From NCBI GenBank assembly GCA_943353835.1, contig CALRBA010000005.1:1-54829 (forward strand): a stretch of DNA of 54,829 nucleotides. Direction: 5' to 3'. Every line of letters starts with the position of its first letter. Positions within the stretch are counted from its first letter, which is position 1. The DNA is from Candidatus Nomurabacteria bacterium. GTDB lineage: Bacteria; Patescibacteriota; Minisyncoccia; Phycocordibacterales; Phycocordibacteraceae. Made by a program: the position numbers and the translations under genes. The notes below the pieces were generated by a model. That model saw nothing but the letters and a program-made list of their open reading frames with translations, did no database searches and had not been told where the DNA came from. This document shows positions 8,382 through 16,105 of the stretch, one piece after another.

Positions 8382-10085
8382 ATGAGCATAGAGTATGATG
8401 CGTTTATGCGAGAGATTTTTGAGCGCATCACGGCACCGATACGCGGCCTGCATCAGGTCGCGTACTTGCTCGCTGGGCTTACTCTAGCCTCGCAGTTACT
8501 CGCCCTTCTTCGCGACAGAACGTTTGCGCACACATTCGGTGCGGGCGAAGTACTGGACCTCTATTATGCGGCATTTCGCGTGCCTGACCTCGTCTTCGCT
8601 CTCGTCGCTTCACTCGTGAGTGCGTACGTGCTCATTCCTCGTATTACGGGAATGGATAGGGAATCAACGCGAAGGCTCCTTTCAGAATCCGCAACGTTCC
8701 TATTCGGTTTCGGCGGACTCATCTGTATTGTGCTCGCCGTCTTTATGCCGTCTTTCTTGTCATTCCTGTATCCGAGCTTCGTAAACTCTGTTCATCAGGA
8801 CGAGTTCGTCTTACTCTCGCGCATACTACTTATACAGCCGATACTTCTCGGCCTCTCGGGCGTGCTCGGTAGCGTAACGCAGGTGCACCGGCGCTTCACA
8901 CTCTTCGCGCTTTCTCCTGTGCTTTATAACATCGGCATAATCGCAGGCACGGTCTTTTTATATCCGACATTCGGTCTCATAGGAATCGGCTTCGGAGTTA
9001 TTATCGGAGCAGTCGCGTATCTAGCGGTGAATATTCCTGTTGTTATCGGAGAGGGAGTCATGCCGAACTTCCGTATACCCACGCTCTCTCTGATGTCATC
9101 AGTAATGCGCGACTCCGTTCCGCGCTCGCTCGCGCTCGGAGTTGGCTCAATTACTGCGCTCGCTTTGACGGCAATCGCGTCAAGGCTCGGCACTGGATCC
9201 GTTTCAGTATTCACATTCGCCATCAATCTTGAAGCCGTACCTCTCGCACTCATAGGCTCTTCTTATGCTATTGCCGCATTTCCTGCTCTGTCAGAGGCGT
9301 CTGCGCCGGAGAAGAGAGATGACTTCACGCGCATTCTCTCTTCAAGCGCACGACACATTATTCTCTGGTCAGTCGTCGCGCTCGGGCTCATAATCGTCCT
9401 GCGTGCGCATATTGTCCGCGTAGTTCTTGGTACCGGAGCGTTTGATTGGAACGCGACTCGCCTTACTGCCGCAATGCTCGCCGTTCTCGCCGTCGGTCTC
9501 GCCGCGCAAGGACTGGTTATTCTTTTTTCAAGAGCGCTGTATGCTGCACGACAGTCTTGGCGACCTCTTTTCTATCAGCTCGCCGGATGCGCTCTTACGA
9601 TAATTCTGGCTCTTATCTTACTTCCTATCGGCAAAGAAGGAGTTCCATCGCCGCTTGCCGTTTTTCTGCGAGTCGGAGACGTCACCGGCACCGGAATTCT
9701 GTTTCTCGCTCTCGCGGCGACGTTCGGCCAAATCTTTCTTGCGATACTGTCGCTCTTTGCTCTACGCAATATCGCTCCTGGGCTTGCCGGAATGCTGAAG
9801 CGTCCGCTTATTGACGGATGCTTTGCCGCAGTAGCAGGCGGTGCCGCTACCTATGCCGTTCTATTGGTTGAAGGAGGAATCGCTCCTCTCACGACATTGA
9901 TGTCAGTTTTCACTCAAGGGCTCGTCGCCGGTATTGTAGGCCTCGCTGTCGCAGGACTCGCGCTGTTCGTTGTTGAAAATGAAGAATTTCGCATTGTGAC
10001 TGGCGCGCTCGCAAGACTTCTACGAGTACCGAACGAACGTTCCGAAGTCCTAACTCCTTCTGCAGAAGAACTTCCAAAGCCATGA
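8382..10085 (+). CDS. murJ: lipid II flippase MurJ (MviN family)
   Basis: ALLRDRTFAHTFGAGEVLDLYYAAFRVPDLVFALVASLVSAYVLIPRI is MviN/MurJ-like; about 14 TM. Confidence 0.92.
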   Translation: MSIEYDAFMREIFERITAPIRGLHQVAYLLAGLTLASQLLALLRDRTFAHTFGAGEVLDLYYAAFRVPDLVFALVASLVSAYVLIPRITGMDRESTRRLLSESATFLFGFGGLICIVLAVFMPSFLSFLYPSFVNSVHQDEFVLLSRILLIQPILLGLSGVLGSVTQVHRRFTLFALSPVLYNIGIIAGTVFLYPTFGLIGIGFGVIIGAVAYLAVNIPVVIGEGVMPNFRIPTLSLMSSVMRDSVPRSLALGVGSITALALTAIASRLGTGSVSVFTFAINLEAVPLALIGSSYAIAAFPALSEASAPEKRDDFTRILSSSARHIILWSVVALGLIIVLRAHIVRVVLGTGAFDWNATRLTAAMLAVLAVGLAAQGLVILFSRALYAARQSWRPLFYQLAGCALTIILALILLPIGKEGVPSPLAVFLRVGDVTGTGILFLALAATFGQIFLAILSLFALRNIAPGLAGMLKRPLIDGCFAAVAGGAATYAVLLVEGGIAPLTTLMSVFTQGLVAGIVGLAVAGLALFVVENEEFRIVTGALARLLRVPNERSEVLTPSAEELPKP

Positions 10086-11893
10086 ATTCGGAACACATTC
10101 GTAATTTCTCTATCGTCGCTCACGTTGACCACGGGAAGTCTACTCTCGCCGACCGTCTGCTTGAACGAACAGGCACAATTCCGGAACGTCTTATGCGTGA
10201 CCAATTTTTGGACCGTATGGAACTTGAGCGCGAACGCGGTATCACAATAAAGATGCAACCTGTCAGAATGTCTTACACCTTGAACCTTACACCTTACATC
10301 TTGAATCTCATTGATACTCCAGGGCATATAGATTTCTCATATGAAGTTTCGCGGGCGCTCCACGCGGTAGAGGGAGTTTTACTTCTCGTGGACTCTACAC
10401 AAGGAATACAGGCACAGACACTGACGACGCTCTCGGCAGCACAGGCACAGGGATGCGTGATTATACCGATTGTTTCTAAAATTGATTCTCCCGCAGCCAG
10501 AGTAAGTGAAGTAAGTTCAGAACTCGCGAAACTTCTTAACATATCACCGGATGAAGTACTAGCAGTATCTGGAAAGACAGGAGAGGGCGTGGACGAACTT
10601 CTTAAGGAGATCGTTAAACGAGTCCCTCCTCCGTCCGCCGGAGCACGGACTACGGCGGGCGAAGCAAGAGGCCTTATATTTGATTTTTCATATTCTACGC
10701 ACAGAGGCATCGCAGTATATCTGCGTGTCTTTGACGGTACGTTTAAAAAAGGTCAGTCACTCCGATTTCATGCGGCAGGGAAGGATTTTATCGCGCTTGA
10801 AACCGGTATCTTCACGCCTGAAGAGAAGTCTGCGGAGTCGCTCTCTGCCGGCGAAATCGGCTATATAGTTACCGGTATTAAGGAGGCAGGTGTTGTCGCC
10901 GTAGGCGACACTATAGGCGTTGTACGAGGCTCTCTACCGGCATTAGAGGGATACAGCCGTCCACGGCCGGTCGTCTGGGCTTCTGTATATCCGGAGGACC
11001 AGAACGACCTTCCTCTTCTGCGAAAATCGCTTGAAAGATTGCGTCTCTCGGATTCATCACTCTCGTTTGAAGAGGAGTCCTCTGGTGTGCTCGGAAGGGG
11101 ATTCCGTTGTGGGTTCCTTGGACTCCTTCATTTAGAAATCGTCACCGAACGTCTGAAGCGCGAATTCAATCTATCGCTCATTGTCACTATCCCGACTATC
11201 TCGTATGTAGTAACAAAGATGAACGGTTCGCGCGAAGTTATCTATACACCCGCTAAATTTCCGGAGCATGGCGATATATTGAAAATAGAAGAACCGTGGG
11301 CGAAGGTTATTATCATCACTCCGAAGGACTATTTAAATACTCTCATCCAATTGCTCTACGAGCATGAAGCGAATACTCTCGCGACCGAGACCTATCATGA
11401 CGGACGCATTGAGATGTCCGTGGAGATGCCTCTTCGCGAGCTTATGCGCGGATTCTTTGATAAATTAAAAAATATTTCTTCCGGATATGCTTCACTCTCG
11501 TACGAGATTCTCCCGGAGAGACAAGCAGATGTCGTACGGCTGGATATTTTAGTCGCCGAGGAGCCGGTGCCGGCCTTCGCACGTGTGGTCGCCTCTCGGC
11601 GCGTAACTGAGGAGGCGGAGAAGATGGTGGAGAAGCTTCATTCAATTTTACCAAAACAACTCTTCAACACAAAGATTCAGGCGAAAGTAGAAGGTCGCAT
11701 TGTGTCGTCAAGAACACTCTCGGCAATGAGAAAAGATGTTACAGGATACCTCTACGGCGGTGACGTCTCGCGCAAGAATAAACTTCTGGATAAGCAGAAA
11801 CGCGGGAAAAAGAAAATGCTTGAGAGGGGCACCGGTAAGGTCAATATTCCAGAAGAAGTCTTTATGAAAATGGTGCAGTCTTCCGCCGAGTAA
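10082..11893 (+). CDS. lepA: elongation factor 4 (LepA)
   Basis: FSIVAHVDHGKSTLADRLLERTG, RGITIKMQPV, DTPGHIDFSYEVSRAL, GFLGLLHLEI. Confidence 0.98.
   Translation: MNSEHIRNFSIVAHVDHGKSTLADRLLERTGTIPERLMRDQFLDRMELERERGITIKMQPVRMSYTLNLTPYILNLIDTPGHIDFSYEVSRALHAVEGVLLLVDSTQGIQAQTLTTLSAAQAQGCVIIPIVSKIDSPAARVSEVSSELAKLLNISPDEVLAVSGKTGEGVDELLKEIVKRVPPPSAGARTTAGEARGLIFDFSYSTHRGIAVYLRVFDGTFKKGQSLRFHAAGKDFIALETGIFTPEEKSAESLSAGEIGYIVTGIKEAGVVAVGDTIGVVRGSLPALEGYSRPRPVVWASVYPEDQNDLPLLRKSLERLRLSDSSLSFEEESSGVLGRGFRCGFLGLLHLEIVTERLKREFNLSLIVTIPTISYVVTKMNGSREVIYTPAKFPEHGDILKIEEPWAKVIIITPKDYLNTLIQLLYEHEANTLATETYHDGRIEMSVEMPLRELMRGFFDKLKNISSGYASLSYEILPERQADVVRLDILVAEEPVPAFARVVASRRVTEEAEKMVEKLHSILPKQLFNTKIQAKVEGRIVSSRTLSAMRKDVTGYLYGGDVSRKNKLLDKQKRGKKKMLERGTGKVNIPEEVFMKMVQSSAE
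10275..10302. repeat. degenerate heptamer tandem repeat in the lepA CDS (4 units)
   Basis: ACACCTT GAACCTT ACACCTT ACATCTT, encoding YTLNLTPYILNL between switch regions. Confidence 0.7.
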
Positions 11894-11941
11894 AACAAGG
11901 TTTAACCTTGGGAATCTGAATTAAGGTTAAACCTTGTTTTA
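11891..11941. repeat. palindromic element, composite copy (19-bp perfect arms, 13-nt loop), also terminator-like
   Basis: taaaacaaggtttaacctt-gggaatctgaatt-aaggttaaaccttgtttta; contains the lepA stop codon. Confidence 0.92.
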
Positions 11942-11956
11942 CGTTATACTGAAGCA

Positions 11957-12298
11957 ATGCGCGCGAAACAGTGGCGACAGGGGTTACTTATAGGATTCTT
12001 AATGCTCGTCACGTTCTGGCTCATTTCTCTTATTGTTAGTCTCTCGGGGAAGGCGCAGATAGCGGTTGACGAAGCTCATAAAGCACAACGACAGTATCAG
12101 GCTCTTGAAGAAAGAAAGATAGCTCTGGAGGCGAGTCTGGCTGCTCTAGAGACAGCGCGCGGGAGGGACTCTGCTATTCGTACCGCATTCGGAGTTGCGC
12201 GCCCCGGAGAAGAAGTTATCGTGGTGGTACCGCCAAAACCTGCGACTACGACGCCAACTCTCTCTTGGTGGGAGAAGATATTAATTTGGTTCAAATGA
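11957..12298 (+). CDS. septum formation initiator (FtsB/DivIC-like) protein
   Basis: 113 aa; one N-terminal TM then coiled coil (YQALEERKIALEASLAALET...) and FGVARPGEEVIVV. Confidence 0.8.
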   Translation: MRAKQWRQGLLIGFLMLVTFWLISLIVSLSGKAQIAVDEAHKAQRQYQALEERKIALEASLAALETARGRDSAIRTAFGVARPGEEVIVVVPPKPATTTPTLSWWEKILIWFK

Positions 12299-12301
12299 AA
12301 A

Positions 12302-12375
12302 GCGGGTATGGTTCAGTGGTAGAACGCGACCTTCCCAAGGTTGAGACGCGAGTCCGATTCTCGCTACCCGCACCA
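12302..12375 (+). tRNA. tRNA-Gly(CCC), CCA encoded
   Basis: Cloverleaf gcgggta...tacccgc a cca; anticodon loop ttCCCaa. Confidence 0.95.
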
Positions 12376-12424
12376 CATTTTTTGTGCTATAATTTCCTTA
12401 GATCGTAACGTGAGGAGATAGCCA

Positions 12425-12961
12425 GTGAAGATAGAACACGAAATGAAGTCCGTACGAATAGTACGACATCGCACCATCGCCGATGCGCTCATGGTAGGTT
12501 TGAGTAAGCATCCACTTGATGGACTTTCGAACCGCATTTTTAGCGCGTTGCACTTGAATAAACCGACCGTCGCGGAGCAGGAACTTGCTGAAATGCTGTA
12601 CCAACCGCTGTGGAGAGAATACGAAGGTGAAACAGTATATGAAAGAACTCTTGCGCTCATCTCTCTCGATATGGAAATTGGAGTGCATGAGTTTTATCAG
12701 GAGCTCGTCAAGAATGACTGTTACCCAGCGAGTTTTAGTGAAGGGATGTCCTACTTACCGGTTCTTGTGGCGAGCGATGTGATGATTGATGCTGTTCTTC
12801 ATCTTGGCACGTCTCTCCGCGATGAAAAATGGATGGAGTATCGGCTTCTCACTAGAGAGAAAGGAAATGTTGAACTTATCCATTTTTATCCTGCGATGAA
12901 ACTAAAATCTTACTACAGAACCATCGTGGTAAAAGAAGAAAAGAAGCAGGTAAAAAATTGA
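12425..12961 (+). CDS. hypothetical protein (178 aa)
   Basis: Complete ORF followed by a terminator; no family recognised. Confidence 0.7.
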   Translation: MKIEHEMKSVRIVRHRTIADALMVGLSKHPLDGLSNRIFSALHLNKPTVAEQELAEMLYQPLWREYEGETVYERTLALISLDMEIGVHEFYQELVKNDCYPASFSEGMSYLPVLVASDVMIDAVLHLGTSLRDEKWMEYRLLTREKGNVELIHFYPAMKLKSYYRTIVVKEEKKQVKN

Positions 12962-12962
12962 C

Positions 12963-12995
12963 CCGCAGTCGTTGATGACAATCGACTGCGGGTTT
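12963..12995 (+). terminator. rho-independent-like hairpin
   Basis: ccgcagtcg ttgatgacaat cgactgcgg gttta. Confidence 0.65.
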
Positions 12996-13025
12996 ATGCT
13001 ATACTTGTCGAATAATCAAACAAAC

Positions 13026-13268
13026 ATGGATAAAAACATCACCATTTACAGCACGCCGACCTGCCACTTCTGCCAGATGACCAAGGATTTTCTTAAAGAA
13101 AAGGGTATAAGCTATACGGAGTTTAATGTCGCGAGCGACTTGGAGAAGCGCCAAGAGATGATTCAGAAGTCCGGTCAGATGGGCGTTCCCGTTATCTTCG
13201 TGGGAGAGGAAATGATTATCGGTTTTGACAAGGAGAGGCTAGCTTCTCTTCTTAGCATTACCGTGTAA
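13026..13268 (+). CDS. glutaredoxin-family protein
   Basis: ITIYSTPTCHFCQMTKDFLKEKGISYTEFNVA...GQMGVPVIFVGEEMIIGFD; CxxC motif. Confidence 0.93.
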   Translation: MDKNITIYSTPTCHFCQMTKDFLKEKGISYTEFNVASDLEKRQEMIQKSGQMGVPVIFVGEEMIIGFDKERLASLLSITV

Positions 13269-13274
13269 CTTTCA

Positions 13275-13346
13275 GCCCCTGTAGTTCAATGGATAGAACG
13301 GAGGGTTCCTAATCCTCTGATCCATGTTCGACTCATGGCAGGGGCA
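13275..13346 (+). tRNA. tRNA-Arg(CCT)
   Basis: gcccctg...caggggc acceptor; anticodon loop ttCCTaa. Confidence 0.93.
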
Positions 13347-13369
13347 CTAAGCTGGTATACTAGAAACAT

Positions 13370-13654
13370 ATGGACCCGGAGATAAAACGACAGCTGGAGG
13401 AGATACACGCGCTCGCGAAAGATAATCATCAGATGCTCCGCGCCGTACGGCGTCATCAATGGTACGGCATCATCGGGACAATCGTTTTTTGGGCAGTTCT
13501 GCTCATCACTCCGTTTTATCTCTATCAACAATATCTCCAGCCTCTCGTAGCTAAATTCCAAGCGACGACAGGTTCGCCAACGTCCGGCCCTTTCGGTTTA
13601 CCGACTACCGCCGACCTGCAAAAGCTGATAAACTCCTTTAAAGCGGGGCAGTAG
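13370..13654 (+). CDS. small single-TM hypothetical protein
   Basis: 94 aa; amphipathic N-terminus then one TM. Confidence 0.7.
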   Translation: MDPEIKRQLEEIHALAKDNHQMLRAVRRHQWYGIIGTIVFWAVLLITPFYLYQQYLQPLVAKFQATTGSPTSGPFGLPTTADLQKLINSFKAGQ

Positions 13655-13666
13655 AGCCCGCAGAAG

Positions 13667-13742
13667 GCTTGGATAGCTCAGTTGGTAGAGCACTTCCCTG
13701 AAGAGGAAGGGGTCCCCGGTTCGAGCCCGGGTCCAAGCACCA
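13667..13742 (+). tRNA. tRNA-Phe(GAA), CCA encoded
   Basis: gcttgga...tccaagc a cca; anticodon loop ctGAAga. Confidence 0.95.
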
Positions 13743-13744
13743 AT

Positions 13745-14830
13745 ATGTATCAAAAGCTCTTCGCGTGGATTAAGAAATACGAACGACATTTATCCGCGTT
13801 CGCGATGCTTGCTGGATTTATCTTTGACAATCTCTTCTTTGAGCGCATTGACCTCTGGCAGACGCAGGCGGTCTTTGCTTTTTACACGGCGATTTGCTTC
13901 ATAACGATTCCACTTTTGCATCGGATTGAGACACGCGTAACTCGCGGTATATCGGCACCGAGATGGAGTTCTATTCTCCCGATAGCGACGCAGTTTGCAC
14001 TCGGCGGTTTCTGGAGCGGATTCGTTATTTTCTACGGGCGCTCGGCGGTATTCGGCGTATCGTGGCCGTTTCTACTTTTTCTTTTTCTCGTGTTTATCGG
14101 GAACGAATACTTTAGACGTTATCATTCAAGACTTGTTTTCACCAGCGCTCTATTCTTCTTCGCACTCTACTCATACGCCATCTTCGCTATTCCGATTTAT
14201 ATTGGAACCATAGGGATGCTGACCTTTATCCTGAGCGGAGTGGTGGCAATATTCGTTTTCGCATTATTCACTATTCTTCTACGTTTTGTCGGCAGAGAGC
14301 GTTTTATCGCCGATGTGTGGCGAATCCGTGTTTGGGCGTTTCTGATATTCGTCGCGATTAACGTTTCTTACTTCACCAACATACTCCCGCCGTTACCGTT
14401 ATCGGCAGTTGCTGGAGGTATTTATCACCAAGTATGGAATGTTCCAGGCAATTATTTTGCAAAGAACGAGGATCAATCATGGCAAGTGCGATATCTCGGC
14501 TTCCCTCCGATTCTGCACGTAATTAGAGGTGAGTCTCTGTACGCATATAGTTCAGTCTTTGCACCAACATCTCTCAAGACAAATATTGTGCATGAGTGGC
14601 AGAGATATGATTCACAAAATAAAAAATGGATAATTACAGCCACTGTTTCGTATCCGATAGTTGGCGGTCGCGATGGCGGTTATCGCGGTTATTCAAATGC
14701 ATTTGTACCTACGACAGGTAAGTGGCGCGTGAATATAGAAACGACTGACGGACGTCTTATCGCGAGGTTGCCATTTACCGTTGAGTTAACTACTGCTTCT
14801 CCGATTGTGGAAACGATCACTCTTAAGTGA
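13745..14830 (+). CDS. DUF2914 domain membrane protein
   Basis: N-terminal TMs; VWNVPGNYFAKNEDQSWQVRYLG...VFAPTSLKTNIVHEWQRYD...GYRGYSNAFVPTTGKWRVNIET. Confidence 0.8.
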   Translation: MYQKLFAWIKKYERHLSAFAMLAGFIFDNLFFERIDLWQTQAVFAFYTAICFITIPLLHRIETRVTRGISAPRWSSILPIATQFALGGFWSGFVIFYGRSAVFGVSWPFLLFLFLVFIGNEYFRRYHSRLVFTSALFFFALYSYAIFAIPIYIGTIGMLTFILSGVVAIFVFALFTILLRFVGRERFIADVWRIRVWAFLIFVAINVSYFTNILPPLPLSAVAGGIYHQVWNVPGNYFAKNEDQSWQVRYLGFPPILHVIRGESLYAYSSVFAPTSLKTNIVHEWQRYDSQNKKWIITATVSYPIVGGRDGGYRGYSNAFVPTTGKWRVNIETTDGRLIARLPFTVELTTASPIVETITLK

Positions 14831-14881
14831 CAAAACAAGGTTCAACCTTAACTCAGATTCCCAAGGTTGAACCTTGTTTTT
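14831..14881. repeat. palindromic element, second composite copy in inverted orientation; convergent terminator-like
   Basis: aaaacaaggttcaacctt-aactcagattccc-aaggttgaaccttgtttt; loop is the reverse complement of the 11910-11922 loop with one change. Confidence 0.92.
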
Positions 14882-15389
14882 AACCAGCTTTTACGCGTAG
14901 CTTAGTTTGCTTAGCCTTATCCAATTTAGGAAGAATGATAGTGAGTAGACCGTCCTTTGCGCTCGCAGAAGAAGACTCAACATCCACCTCTTGCGGGAGC
15001 ATTATGGTTCGCGAGAACGAGCCCCAGAAGAGCTCGCGCGTGAAATAATCCGTACCGGCGACTTGTTCGCGTTCCATTCTGGAACCCTCTATCTCCACCA
15101 TATCTCGGCTTATAGAAATGCTTAACTCATCAGGGCGTACTCCTGCAACAAATGCGCGAATTATTATGTCGCCGGGAGTCTGATGCACATCTACCGGCAG
15201 TTGACCCTCGTTTCCCGGCATATCGTCGTCAAGCGGTGCCGGGCGAGATGCGTTTTCATTTCCGCGCGCGCGCGGTTTCTCGCGAATAGGAAGAGTTGTC
15301 GTCGGTAGCTCTTCGTCAAACGCGTCTCCGGAAGACGCACTGCCGGAGAGACGCTCAAAGAACGATGGCTTTTTATTCATAATCATCAT
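14880..15389 (-). CDS. Hsp20/alpha-crystallin family small heat-shock protein
   Basis: LPVDVHQTPGDIIIRAFVAGVRPDELSISISRDMVEIEGSR...SFSRTIMLPQEVDVESSSASAKDGLLTIILPK. Confidence 0.95.
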   Translation of the reverse strand: MMIMNKKPSFFERLSGSASSGDAFDEELPTTTLPIREKPRARGNENASRPAPLDDDMPGNEGQLPVDVHQTPGDIIIRAFVAGVRPDELSISISRDMVEIEGSRMEREQVAGTDYFTRELFWGSFSRTIMLPQEVDVESSSASAKDGLLTIILPKLDKAKQTKLRVKAG

Positions 15390-16087
15390 ATGTTGTTAGA
15401 AAAATTTCGGTACTGAAAATATTTTAGCACCTCAAACGTCGCGAAGAAAATAACGGCGACTACCCAGACTAAGAAGAACGCGACAAGTGCAGTAGAGGCA
15501 CCTTGGTTTATAATAAGCATGTTAAAGGCAGTGTGCAATGCGATGGCGAGGATAAGTCCGAGCGCAGCCGCGCTAACACGACCTTGCGGGCTGTATTTCG
15601 TAGAAAAGGCGAGTGCGAAACCTATGGCAGCTGATGCTACAACATGCAGAAGCGTAGAGCCTAAGAAACGCACATTACCGGTAAATAAACCCGTGGCGAA
15701 GTTTCCGTCCGAGATTGGAGTAATGAGAAAAAGCATATTCTCCGCCGCTGCAAAGCCGAGCGCAACGGTAATCATATAAATGACATAATCCGGCGTCTCG
15801 TCTACCGCACGGCGCCAGAGAATGAATATGGCCACCATTAAATATTTAAGAACTTCTTCTATAAGAGCACATGCGGTGATAACAGAGAGACTCCCGTTCA
15901 AATGTTCCTTAGCGTAGTATTCAAGAGGGAACGCGAGCGGTACCGCAATCATTCCTGCGACGAATGTAAGTGCGATAAGAGAACGAGGTTCAGGATGACT
16001 TGCATCCTCTTTCAATAGGAAATAGAGCCAGATAAAGGAAGGCAGGAGCCCACCGAGAAATGCGTAGCCTATTGTTGTGAAAGTCAC
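15386..16087 (-). CDS. PrsW family intramembrane metalloprotease
   Basis: FPLEYYAKEHLNG...ALIEEVLKYLMV, GFAAAENMLFL, STLLHVVASAAIG, ALHTAFN. Confidence 0.9.
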   Translation of the reverse strand: MTFTTIGYAFLGGLLPSFIWLYFLLKEDASHPEPRSLIALTFVAGMIAVPLAFPLEYYAKEHLNGSLSVITACALIEEVLKYLMVAIFILWRRAVDETPDYVIYMITVALGFAAAENMLFLITPISDGNFATGLFTGNVRFLGSTLLHVVASAAIGFALAFSTKYSPQGRVSAAALGLILAIALHTAFNMLIINQGASTALVAFFLVWVVAVIFFATFEVLKYFQYRNFSNNI

Positions 16088-16105
16088 TTTTCTATTCTAC
16101 CGCAC

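Noticed and set aside
10893-10909. tgtcgcc-gta-ggcgaca hairpin in lepA
   Set aside because: Encodes the expected VAVGDTIG segment; no insertion relative to the EF4 layout as recalled.
12330-12342. 13-nt match (ttcccaaggttga) between tRNA-Gly anticodon arm and the palindromic element at 14857-14869
   Set aside because: A single 13-mer match is plausible by chance at this search size; insufficient to claim tRNA origin of the element.
13682-13744. Upstream extension of the DUF2914 ORF (MVEHFPEEEGVPGSSPGPSTN)
   Set aside because: This segment is tRNA-Phe sequence; start placed at the ATG at 13745.
15265-15278. ccgcgcgcgcgcgg in hsp20
   Set aside because: Low-complexity CG run; palindromic by composition, not convincing as an element.
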